Assembly (NCBI RefSeq): GCF_027744825.2
Contig: NW_026527096.1
Coordinates: forward strand, 1 to 64,000
DNA from: Synchiropus splendidus
Lineage: Eukaryota; Chordata; Actinopteri; Syngnathiformes; Callionymidae
Length of the DNA stretch: 64,000 nucleotides
Direction: 5' to 3'
Positions 13,280 to 25,311 of this stretch are shown here, one piece after another. The stretch's first letter is position 1; every line of letters begins with the position of its first letter. A program made the position numbers and the translations under genes. A model generated the notes under the pieces. The model was not told the origin of the DNA and did no database searches. It saw only the letters and a program-made list of their open reading frames with translations.

Positions 13280-16200
13280 AAGCTTCAGAACATGAAATTT
13301 TAACCTCCCACTATAGCAGAAAGGGTCTTTCTAGTAGGTGCACATCAAATCTAAGCTCTCTGAAGTGTTTTTCGAAAGTTATCAACACTTTTATGTTTGG
13401 CGTTCCGAAACCCACCTTATCTCAGGCTGAAAAGCGTTTTTGTGCATTGTGCCATAACTTTTCATGAAAGCTTCAGAACATAAAATTTTAACCTCCCACT
13501 ATAGCAGAAAGGGTCTTTCTAGTAGTTGCACATCAAATCTAAACTGTCTGAAGTGTTTTTCCAAAGTTATTAACACTTTTATGTTTGGCGTTCCGAAACC
13601 CACCTTATCTCAGGCTGAAAAGCGTTTTTGTGCATTGTGCCATAACTTTTCAGGAAAGCTTCAGAACATGAAATTTTAACCTCCCACTATAGCAGAAAGG
13701 GTCTTTCTAGTAGTTGCACATCAAATCTAAACTGTCTGAAGTGTTTTTCCAAAGTTATCAACACTTTTATGTTTGGCGTTCCGAAACCCACCTTATCTCA
13801 GGCTGAAAAGCGTTTTTACGCAATGTGCCATAACTTTTCAGGGAAGCTTCAGAACATGAAATTTTAACCTCCCACTATAGCAGAAAGGGTCTTTCTAGTA
13901 GGTGCACATCAAATCTAAGCTGTCTGAAGTGTTTTTCGAAAGTTATCAACACTTTTATGTTTGGCGTTCCGAAACCCACCTTATCTCAGGCTGAAAAGCG
14001 TTTTTGTGCATTGTGCCATAACTTTTCAGGGAAGCTTCAGAACATGAAATTTTAACCTCCCACTATAGCAGAAAGGGTCTTTCTAGTAGTTGCACATCAA
14101 ATCTAAGCTGTCTGAAGTGTTTTTCAAAAGTTATCAACACTTTTATGTTTGGCGTTCCGAAACCCACCTTATCTCAGGCTGAAAAGCGTTTTTGTGCATT
14201 GTGCCATAACTTTTCAGGAAAGCTTCAGAACATGAAATTTTAACCTCCCACTATAGCAGAAAGGGTCTTTCTAGTAGTTGCACATCAAATCTAAACTGTC
14301 TGAAGTGTTTTTCCAAAGTTATCAACACTTTTATGTTTGGCGTTCGGAAACCCACCTTATCTCAGGCTGAAAAGCGTTTTTACGCATTGTGCCATAACTT
14401 TTCAGGGAAGCTTCAGAACATGAAATTTTAACCTCCCACTATAGCAGAAAGGGTCTTTCTAGTAGGTGCACATCAAATCTAAGCTCTCTGAAGTGTTTTT
14501 CGAAAGTTATCAACACTTTTATGTTTGGCGTTCCGAAACCCACCTTATCTCAGGCTGAAAAGCGTTTTTGTGCATTGTGCCATAACTTTTCATGAAAGCT
14601 TCAGAACATGAAATTTTAACCTCCCACTATAGCAGAAAGGGTCTTTCTAGTAGTTGCACATCAAATCTAAACTGTCTGAAGTGTTTTTCCAAAGTTATTA
14701 ACACTTTTATGTTTGGCGTTCCGAAACCCACCTTATCTCAGGCTGAAAAGCGTTTTTGTGCATTGTGCCATAACTTTTCAGGGAAGCTTCAGAACATGAA
14801 ATTTTAACCTCCCACTATAGCAGAAAGGGTCTTTCTAGTAGTTGCACATCAAATCTAAACTGTCTGAAGTGTTTTTCCAAAGTTATCAACACTTTTATGT
14901 TTGGCGTTCCGAAACCCACCTTATCTCAGGCTGAAAAGCGTTTTTACGCATTGTGCCATAACTTTTCAGGGAAGCTTCAGAACATGAAATTTTAACCTCC
15001 CACTATAGCAGAAAGGGTCTTTCTAGTAGGTGCACATCAAATCTAAGCTCTCTGAAGTGTTTTTCGAAAGTTATCAACACTTTTATGTTTGGCGTTCCGA
15101 AACCCACCTTATCTCAGGCTGAAAAGCGTTTTTGTGCATTGTGCCATAACTTTTCAGGGAAGCTTCAGAACATGAAATTTTAACCTCCCACTATAGCAGA
15201 AAGGGTCTTTCTAGTAGTTGCACATCAAATCTAAACTGTCTGAAGTGTTTTTCCAAAGTTATGAACACTTTTATGTTTGGCGTTCCGAAACCCACCTTAT
15301 CTCAGGCTGAAAAGCGTTTTTGTGCATTGTGCCATAACTTTTCAGGGAAGCTTCAGAACATGAAATTTTAACCTCCCACTATAGCAGAAAGGGTCTTTCT
15401 AGTAGTTGCACATCAAATCTAAACTGTCTGAAGTGTTTTTCCAAAGTTATCAACACTTTTATGTTTGGCGTTCCGAAACCCACCTTATCTCAGGCTGAAA
15501 AGCGTTTTTGTGCATTGTGCCATAACTTTTCAGGGAAGCTTCAGAACATGAAATTTTAACCTCCCACTATAGCAGAAAGGGTCTTTCTAGTAGTTGCACA
15601 TCAAATCTAAGCTGTCTGAAGTGTTTTTCAAAAGTTATCAACACTTTTATGTTTGGCGTTCCGAAACCCACCTTATCTCAGGCTGAAAAGCGTTTTTGTG
15701 CATTGTGCCATAACTTTTCAGGAAAGCTTCAGAACATGAAATTTTAACCTCCCACTATAGCAGAAAGGGTCTTTCTAGTAGTTGCACATCAAATCTAAAC
15801 TGTCTGAAGTGTTTTTCCAAAGTTATCAACACTTTTATGTTTGGCGTTCCGAAACCCACCTTATCTCAGGCTGAAAAGCGTTTTTACGCATTGTGCCATA
15901 ACTTTTCAGGGAAGCTTCAGAACATGAAATTTTAACCTCCCACTATAGCAGAAAGGGTCTTTCCAGTAGGTGCACATCAAATCTAAGCTCTCTGAAGTGT
16001 TTTTCGAAAGTTATCAACACTTTTATGTTTGGCGTTCCGAAACCCACCTTATCTCAGGCTGAAAAGCGTTTTTGTGCATTGTGCCATAACTTTTCAGGAA
16101 AGCTTCAGAACATGAAATTTTAACCTCCCACTATAGCAGAAAGGGTCTTTCTAGTAGTTGCACATCAAATCTAAACTGTCTGAAGTGTTTTTCCAAAGTT

Positions 16201-18731
16201 ATTAACACTTTTATGTTTGGCGTTCCGAAACCCACCTTATCTCAGGCTGAAAAGCGTTTTTGTGCATTGTGCCATAACTTTTCAGGGAAGCTTCAGAACA
16301 TGAAATTTTAACCTCCCACTATAGCAGAAAGGGTCTTTCTAGTAGTTGCACATCAAATCTAAACTGTCTGAAGTGTTTTTCCAAAGTTATCAACACTTTT
16401 ATGTTTGGCGTTCCGAAACCCACCTTATCTCAGGCTGAAAAGCGTTTTTACGCATTGTGCCATAACTTTTCAGGAAAGCTTCAGAACATGAAATTTTAAC
16501 CTCCCACTATAGCAGAAAGGGTCTTTCTAGTAGTTGCACATCAAATCTAAACTGTCTGAAGTGTTTTTCCAAAGTTATCAACACTTTTATGTTTGGCGTT
16601 CCGAAACCCACCTTATCTCAGGCTGAAAAGCGTTTTTGTGCATTGTGCCATAACTTTTCAGGAAAGCTTCAGAACATGAAATTTTAACCTCCCACTATAG
16701 CAGAAAGGGTCTTTCTAGTAGTTGCACATCAAATCTAAACTGTCTGAAGTGTTTTTCCAAAGTTATCAACACTTTTATGTTTGGCGTTCCGAAACCCACC
16801 TTATCTCAGGCTGAAAAGCGTTTTTACGCATTGTGCCATAACTTTTCAGGGAAGCTTCAGAACATGAAATTTTAACCTCCCACTATAGCAGAAAGGGTCT
16901 TTCTAGTAGGTGCACATCAAATCTAAGCTCTCTGAAGTGTTTTTCGAAAGTTATCAACACTTTTATGTTTGGCGTTCCGAAACCCACCTTATCTCAGGCT
17001 GAAAAGCGTTTTTGTGCATTGTGCCATAACTTTTCAGGGAAGCTTCAGAACATGAAATTTTAACCTCCCACTATAGCAGAAAGGGTCTTTCTAGTAGTTG
17101 CACATCAAATCTAAACTGTCTGAAGTGTTTTTCCAAAGTTATCAACACTTTTATGTTTGGCGTTCGGAAACCCACCTTATCTCAGGCTGAAAAGCGTTTT
17201 TGTGCATTGTGCCATAACTTTTCAGGGAAGCTTCAGAACATGAAATTTTAACCTCCCACTATAGCAGAAAGGGTCTTTCTAGTAGTTGCACATCAAATCT
17301 AAGCTGTCTGAAGTGTTTTTCAAAAGTTATCAACACTTTTATGTTTGGCGTTCCGAAACCCACCTTATCTCAGGCTGAAAAGCGTTTTTGTGCATTGTGC
17401 CATAACTTTTCAGGAAAGCTTCAGAACATGAAATTTTAACCTCCCACTATAGCAGAAAGGGTCTTTCTAGTAGGTGCACATCAAATCTAAGCTGTCTGAA
17501 GTGTTTTTCGAAAGTTATCAACACTTTTATGTTTGGCGTTCCGAAACCCACCTTATCTCAGGCTGAAAAGCGTTTTTGTGCATTGTGCCATAACTTTTCA
17601 GGGAAGCTTCAGAACATGAAATTTTAACCTCCCACTATAGCAGAAAGGGTCTTTCTAGTAGTTGCACATCGAATCTAAACTGTCTGAAGTGTTTTTCCAA
17701 AGTTATTAACACTTTTATGTTTGGCGTTCCGAAACCCACCTTATCTCAGGCTGAAAAGCGTTTTTGTGCATTGTGCCATAACTTTTCAGGGAAGCTTCAG
17801 AACATGAAATTTTAACCTCCCACTATAGCAGAAAGGGTCTTTCTAGTAGTTGCACATCAAATCTAAACTGTCTGAAGTGTTTTTCCAAAGTTATTAACAC
17901 TTTTATATTTGGCGTTCCGAAACCCACCTTATCTCAGGCTGAAAAGCGTTTTTGTGCATTGTGCCATAACTTTTCAGGGAAGCTTCAGAACATGAAATTT
18001 TAACCTCCCACTATAGCAGAAAGGGTCTTTCTAGTAGTTGCACATCAAATCTAAACTGTCTGAAGTGTTTTTCCAAAGTTATCAACACTTTTATGTTTGG
18101 CGTTCCGAAACCCACCTTATCTCAGGCTGAAAAGCGTTTTTACGCATTGTGCCATAACTTTTCAGGGAAGCTTCAGAACATGAAATTTTAACCTCCCACT
18201 ATAGCAGAAAGGGTCTTTCTAGTAGGTGCACATCAAATCTAAGCTGTCTGAAGTGTTTTTAGAAAGTTATCAACACTTTTATGTTTGGCGTTCCGAAACC
18301 CACCTTATCTCAGGCTGAAAAGCGTTTTTGTGCATTGTGCCATAACTTTTCAGGGAAGCTTCAGAACATGAAATTTTAACCTCCCACTATAGCAGAAAGG
18401 GTCTTTCTAGTAGTTGCACATCAAATCTAAGCTGTCTGAAGTGTTTTTCAAAAGTTATCAACACTTTTATGTTTGGCGTTCCGAAACCCACCTTATCTCA
18501 GGCTGAAAAGCGTTTTTGTGCATTGTGCCATAACTTTTCAGGAAAGCTTCAGAACATGAAATTTTAACCTCCCACTATAGCAGAAAGGGTCTTTCTAGTA
18601 GTTGCACATCAAATCTAAACTGTCTGAAGTGTTTTTCCAAAGTTATCAACACTTTTATGTTTGGCGTTCGGAAACCCACCTTATCTCAGGCTGAAAAGCG
18701 TTTTTACGCATTGTGCCATAACTTTTCAGGG
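13280..18731 (+). repeat. Array block L3: second copy of the 31-monomer super-repeat, 29 monomers
   Basis: Class order matches L2 for 28 of its 31 monomers, with one extra class 6 monomer at 16476-16663. Markers left of the extra monomer sit 5,828 bp from their L2 partners, and markers right of it sit 6,016 bp away (32 units), for example the A variant at unit position 94 near 12245 and 18261. The final 4-5-3 of L2 is absent: after a class 3 monomer with G127 the block runs into a mosaic monomer at 18732. Differences from L2 include A for G at 13482 and T for G at unit position 104 near 16203. Confidence 0.85.
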
Positions 18732-18919
18732 AAGCTTCAGAACATGAAATTTTAACCTCCCACTATAGCAGAAAGGGTCTTTCTAGTAGGTGCACATCAA
18801 ATCTAAGCTCTCTGAAGTGTTTTTCCAAAGTTATTAACACTTTTATGTTTGGCGTTCCGAAACCCACCTTATCTCAGGCTGAAAAGCGTTTTTGTGCATT
18901 GTGCCATAACTTTTCAGGG
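18732..18919 (+). repeat. Mosaic monomer, class 1 left and class 2 right
   Basis: It carries G59, G76 and C79 of class 1, then C95 and T104 of class 2. In L2 and elsewhere class 1 is followed directly by class 2, so this single unit replaces a 1-2 pair. The switch lies between unit positions 79 and 95. It stands at the right edge of the L3 homology. Confidence 0.82.
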
Positions 18920-21175
18920 AAGCTTCAGAACATGAAATTTTAACCTCCCACTATAGCAGAAAGGGTCTTTCTAGTAGTTGCACATCAAATCTAAACTGTC
19001 TGAAGTGTTTTTCCAAAGTTATCAACACTTTTATGTTTGGCGTTCCGAAACCCACCTTATCTCAGGCTGAAAAGCGTTTTTACGCATTGTGCCATAACTT
19101 TTCAGGGAAGCTTCAGAACATGAAATTTTAACCTCCCACTATAGCAGAAAGGGTCTTTCTAGTAGGTGCACAACAAATCTAAGCTCTCTGAAGTGTTTTT
19201 CGAAAGTTATCAACACTTTTATGTTTGGCGTTCCGAAACCCACCTTATCTCAGGCTGAAAAGCGTTTTTGTGCATTGTGCCATAACTTTTCAGGGAAGCT
19301 TCAGAACATGAAATTTTAACCTCCCACTATAGCAGAAAGGGTCTTTCTAGTAGTTGCACATCAAATCTAAACTGTCTGAAGTGTTTTTCCAAAGTTATGA
19401 ACACTTTTATGTTTGGCGTTCCGAAACCCACCTTATCTCAGGCTGAAAAGCGTTTTTGTGCATTGTGCCATAACTTTTCAGGGAAGCTTCAGAACATGAA
19501 ATTTTAACCTCCCACTATAGCAGAAAGGGTCTTTCTAGTAGTTGCACATCAAATCTAAACTGTCTGAAGTGTTTTTCCAAAGTTATCAACACTTTTATGT
19601 TTGGCGTTCCGAAACCCACCTTATCTCAGGCTGAAAAGCGTTTTTACGCATTGTGCCATAACTTTTCAGGGAAGCTTCAGAACATGAAATTTTAACCTCC
19701 CACTATAGCAGAAAGGGTCTTTCTAGTAGGTGCACATCAAATCTAAGCTCTCTGAAGTGTTTTTCGAAAGTTATCAACACTTTTATGTTTGGCGTTCCGA
19801 AACCCACCTTATCTCAGGCTGAAAAGCGTTTTTGTGCATTGTGCCATAACTTTTCAGGAAAGCTTCAGAACATGAAATTTTAACCTCCCACTATAGCAGA
19901 AAGGGTCTTTCTAGTAGTTGCACATCAAATCTAAACTGTCTGAAGTGTTTTTCCAAAGTTATTAACACTTTTATGTTTGGCGTTCCGAAACCCACCTTAT
20001 CTCAGGCTGAAAAGCGTTTTTGTGCATTGTGCCATAACTTTTCAGGGAAGCTTCAGAACATGAAATTTTAACCTCCCACTATAGCAGAAAGGGTCTTTCT
20101 AGTAGTTGCACATCAAATCTAAACTGTCTGAAGTGTTTTTCCAAAGTTATCAACACTTTTATGTTTGGCGTTCCGAAACCCACCTTATCTCAGGCTGAAA
20201 AGCGTTTTTACGCATTGTGCCATAACTTTTCAGGGAAGCTTCAGAACATGAAATTTTAACCCCCCACTATAGCAGAAAGGGTCTTTCTAGTAGTTGCACA
20301 TCAAATCTAAACTGTCTGAAGTGTTTTTCCAAAGTTATCAACACTTTTATGTTTGGCGTTCCGAAACCCACCTTATCTCAGGCTGAAAAGCGTTTTTGTG
20401 CATTGTGCCATAACTTTTCAGGGAAGCTTCAGAACATGAAATTTTAACCTCCCACTATAGCAGAAAGGGTCTTTCTAGTAGTTGCACATCAAATCTAAGC
20501 TGTCTGAAGTGTTTTTCAAAAGTTATCAACACTTTTATGTTTGGCGTTCCGAAACCCACCTTATCTCAGGCTGAAAAGCGTTTTTGTGCATTGTGCCATA
20601 ACTTTTCAGGAAAGCTTCAGAACATGAAATTTTAACCTCCCACTATAGCAGAAAGGGTCTTTCTAGTAGTTGCACATCAAATCTAAACTGTCTGAAGTGT
20701 TTTTCCAAAGTTATCAACACTTTTATGTTTGGCGTTCCGAAACCCACCTTATCTCAGGCTGAAAAGCGTTTTTGTGCATTGTGCCATAACTTTTCAGGAA
20801 AGCTTCAGAACATGAAATTTTAACCTCCCACTATAGCAGAAAGGGTCTTTCTAGTAGTTGCACATCAAATCTAAACTGTCTGAAGTGTTTTTCCAAAGTT
20901 ATCAACACTTTTATGTTTGGCGTTCCGAACCCCACCTTATCTCAGGCTGAAAAGCGTTTTTACGCATTGTGCCATAACTTTTCAGGGAAGCTTCAGAACA
21001 TGAAATTTTAACCTCCCACTATAGCAGAAAGGGTCTTTCTAGTAGGTGCACATCAAATCTAAGCTCTCTGAAGTGTTTTTCGAAAGTTATCAACACTTTT
21101 ATGTTTGGCGTTCCGAAACCCACCTTATCTCAGGCTGAAAAGCGTTTTTGTGCATTGTGCCATAACTTTTCAGGG

Positions 21176-21363
21176 AAGCTTCAGAACATGAAATTTTAAC
21201 CTCCCACTATAGCAGAAAGGGTCTTTCTAGTAGTTGCACATCAAATCTAAGCTGTCTGAAGTGTTTTTCAAAAGTTATCAACACTTTTATGTTTGGCGTT
21301 CGGAAACCCACCTTATCTCAGGCTGAAAAGCGTTTTTACGCATTGTGCCATAACTTTTCAGGG
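21176..21363 (+). repeat. Mosaic monomer, class 5 left and class 3 right
   Basis: Positions 59-104 are class 5 (T, G, G, A, C). From position 127 on it matches the G127 form of class 3, with AC at 163-164 and a GGG end. Class 5 followed by G127 class 3 is a standard left-family pair, and the next unit is the TGA-ending class 1 monomer that normally follows that pair. One monomer has been removed by exchange between units, with the switch between positions 95 and 127. Confidence 0.88.
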
Positions 21364-24300
21364 AAGCTTCAGAACATGAAATTTTAACCTCCCACTATAG
21401 CAGAAAGGGTCTTTCTAGTAGGTGCACATCAAATCTAAGCTCTCTGAAGTGTTTTTCGAAAGTTATCAACACTTTTATGTTTGGCGTTCCGAAACCCACC
21501 TTATCTCATGCTGAAAAGCGTTTTTGTGCATTGTGCCATAACTTTTCATGAAAGCTTCAGAACATGAAATTTTAACCTCCCACTATAGCAGAAAGGGTCT
21601 TTCTAGTAGTTGCACATCAAATCTAAACTGTCTGAAGTGTTTTTCCAAAGTTATTAACACTTTTATGTTTGGCGTTCCGAAACCCACCTTATCTCAGGCT
21701 GAAAAGCGTTTTTGTGCATTGTGCCATAACTTTTCAGGGAAGCTTCAGAACATGAAATTTTAACCTCCCACTATAGCAGAAAGGGTCTTTCTAGTAGTTG
21801 CACATCAAATCTAAACTGTCTGAAGTGTTTTTCCAAAGTTATCAACACTTTTATGTTTGGCGTTCCGAAACCCACCTTATCTCAGGCTGAAAAGCGTTTT
21901 TACGCATTGTGCCATAACTTTTCAGGGAAGCTTCAGAACATGAAATTTTAACCTCCCACTATAGCAGAAAGGGTCTTTCTAGTAGGTGCACATCAAATCT
22001 AAGCTCTCTGAAGTGTTTTTCGAAAGTTATCAACACTTTTATGTTTGGCGTTCCGAAACCCACCTTATCTCAGGCTGAAAAGCGTTTTTGTGCATTGTGC
22101 CATAACTTTTCAGGGAAGCTTCAGAACATGAAATTTTAACCTCCCACTATAGCAGAAAGGGTCTTTCTAGTAGTTGCACATCAAATCTAAACTGTCTGAA
22201 GTGTTTTTCCAAAGTTATCAACACTTTTATGTTTGGCGTTCCGAAACCCACCTTATCTCAGGCTGAAAAGCGTTTTTGTGCATTGTGCCATAACTTTTCA
22301 GGGAAGCTTCAGAACATGAAATTTTAACCTCCCACTATAGCAGAAAGGGTCTTTCTAGTAGTTGCACATCAAATCTAAACTGTCTGAAGTGTTTTTCCAA
22401 AGTTATCAACACTTTTATGTTTGGCGTTCCGAAACCCACCTTATCTCAGGCTGAAAAGCGTTTTTGTGCATTGTGCCATAACTTTTCAGGAAAGCTTCAG
22501 AACATGAAATTTTAACCTCCCACTATAGCAGAAAGGGTCTTTCTAGTAGTTGCACATCAAATCTAAACTGTCTGAAGTGTTTTTCCAAAGTTATCAACAC
22601 TTTTATGTTTGGCGTTCCGAAACCCACCTTATCTCAGGCTGAAAAGCGTTTTTACGCATTGTGCCATAACTTTTCAGGGAAGCTTCAGAACATGAAATTT
22701 TAACCTCCCACTATAGCAGAAAGGGTCTTTCTAGTAGGTGCACATCAAATCTAAGCTCTCTGAAGTGTTTTTCGAAAGTTATCAACACTTTTATGTTTGG
22801 CGTTCCGAAACCCACCTTATCTCAGGCTGAAAAGCGTTTTTGTGCATTGTGCCATAACTTTTCAGGAAAGCTTCAGAACATGAAATTTTAACCTCCCACT
22901 ATAGCAGAAAGGGTCTTTCTAGTAGTTGCACATCAAATCTAAACTGTCTGAAGTGTTTTTCCAAAGTTATCAACACTTTTATGTTTGGCGTTCCGAAACC
23001 CACCTTATCTCAGGCTGAAAAGCGTTTTTGTGCATTGTGCCATAACTTTTCAGGGAAGCTTCAGAACATGAAATTTTAACCTCCCACTATAGCAGAAAGG
23101 GTCTTTCTAGTAGTTGCACATCAAATCTAAGCTGTCTGAAGTGTTTTTCAAAAGTTATCAACACTTTTATGTTTGGCGTTCCGAAACCCACCTTATCTCA
23201 GGCTGAAAAGCGTTTTTGTGCATTGTGCCATAACTTTTCAGGAAAGCTTCAGAACATGAAATTTTAACCTCCCACTATAGCAGAAAGGGTCTTTCTAGTA
23301 GTTGCACATCAAATCTAAACTGTCTGAAGTGTTTTTCCAAAGTTATCAACACTTTTATGTTTGGCGTTCCGAAACCCACCTTATCTCAGGCTGAAAAGCG
23401 TTTTTGTGCATTGTGCCATAACTTTTCAGGAAAGCTTCAGAACATGAAATTTTAACCTCCCACTATAGCAGAAAGGGTCTTTCTAGTAGTTGCACATCAA
23501 ATCTAAACTGTCTGAAGTGTTTTTCCAAAGTTATCAACACTTTTATGTTTGGCGTTCCGAAACCCACCTTATCTCAGGCTGAAAAGCGTTTTTACGCATT
23601 GTGCCATAACTTTTCAGGGAAGCTTCAGAACATGAAATTTTAACCTCCCACTATAGCAGAAAGGGTCTTTCTAGTAGGTGCACATCAAATCTAAGCTCTC
23701 TGAAGTGTTTTTCGAAAGTTATCAACACTTTTATGTTTGGCGTTCGGAAACCCACCTTATCTCAGGCTGAAAAGCGTTTTTGTGCATTGTGCCATAACTT
23801 TTCAGGGAAGCTTCAGAACATGAAATTTTAACCTCCCACTATAGCAGAAAGGGTCTTTCTAGTAGTTTCACATCAAATCTAAACTGTCTGAAGTGTTTTT
23901 CCAAAGTTATCAACACTTTTATGTTTGGCGTTCCGAAACCCACCTTATCTCAGGCTGAAAAGCGTTTTTGTGCATTGTGCCATAACTTTTCAGGGAAGCT
24001 TCAGAACATGAAATTTTAACCTCCCACTATAACAGAAAGGGTCTTTCTAGTAGTTGCACATCAAATCTAAACTGTCTGAAGTGTTTTTCCAAAGTTATCA
24101 ACACTTTTATGTTTGGCGTTCCGAAACCCACCTTATCTCAGGCTGAAAAGCGTTTTTGTGCATTGTGCCATAACTTTTCAGGGAAGCTTCAGAACATGAA
24201 ATTTTAACCTCCCACTATAGCAGAAAGGGTCTTTCTAGTAGTTGCACAACAAATCTAAGCTGTCTGAAGTGTTTTTCAAAAGTTATCAACACTTTTATGT

Positions 24301-25311
24301 TTGGCGTTCCGAAACCCACCTTATCTCAGGCTGAAAAGCGTTTTTGTGCATTGTGCCATAACTTTTCAGGAAAGCTTCAGAACATGAAATTTTAACCTCC
24401 CACTATAGCAGAAAGGGTCTTTCTAGTAGTTGCACATCAAATCTAAACTGTCTGAAGTGTTTTTCCAAAGTTATCAACACTTTTATGTTTGGCGTTCCGA
24501 AACCCACCTTATCTCAGGCTGAAAAGCGTTTTTGTGCATTGTGCCATAACTTTTCAGGAAAGCTTCAGAACATGAAATTTTAACCTCCCACTATAGCAGA
24601 AAGGGTCTTTCTAGTAGTTGCACATCAAATCTAAACTGTCTGAAGTGTTTTTCCAAAGTTATCAACACTTTTATGTTTGGCGTTCCGAAACCCACCTTAT
24701 CTCAGGCTGAAAAGCGTTTTTACGCATTGTGCCATAACTTTTCAGGGAAGCTTCAGAACATGAAATTTTAACCTCCCACTATAGCAGAAAGGGTCTTTCT
24801 AGTAGGTGCACATCAAATCTAAGCTCTCTGAAGTGTTTTTCGAAAGTTATCAACACTTTTATGTTTGGCGTTCCGAAACCCACCTTATCTCAGGCTGAAA
24901 AGCGTTTTTGTGCATTGTGCCATAACTTTTCAGGGAAGCTTCAGAACATGAAATTTTAACCTCCCACTATAGCAGAAAGGGTCTTTCTAGTAGTTGCACA
25001 TCAAATCTAAACTGTCTGAAGTGTTTTTCCAAAGTTATTAACACTTTTATGTTTGGCGTTCCGAAACCCACCTTATCTCAGGCTGAAAAGCGTTTTTGTG
25101 CATTGTGCCATAACTTTTCAGGGAAGCTTCAGAACATGAAATTTTAACCTCCCACTATAGCAGAAAGGGTCTTTCTAGTAGGTGCACATCAAATCTAAGC
25201 TGTCTCAAGTGTTTTTCGAAAGTTATCAACACTTTTATGTTTGGCGTTCCGAAACCCACCTTATCTCAGGCTGAAAAGCGTTTTTGTGCATTGTGCCATA
25301 ACTTTTCAGGG

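Larger units (their letters stand above)
18732..25311 (+). repeat. Array block T: 35-monomer transition between left and right HOR families
   Basis: Class order is 1/2 mosaic, 3-1-2-3-1-2-3-6-5-6-3-1, 5/3 mosaic, 1-2-3-1-6-6-3-1-6-5-6-3-1-6-6-5-6-3-1-2-4. The block mixes marks of both sides. The left-family G127 mark persists at 21302 and about 23746. The right-family C at unit position 27 (20262) and A at unit position 66 in a class 5 monomer (24249) appear here first. Class 5 monomers still end in GGA, as in the left family; the GAA ending starts at 25.5 kb. A local 6-5-6-3-1 or 6-6-5-6-3-1 motif recurs from 22 kb on. Confidence 0.8.
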
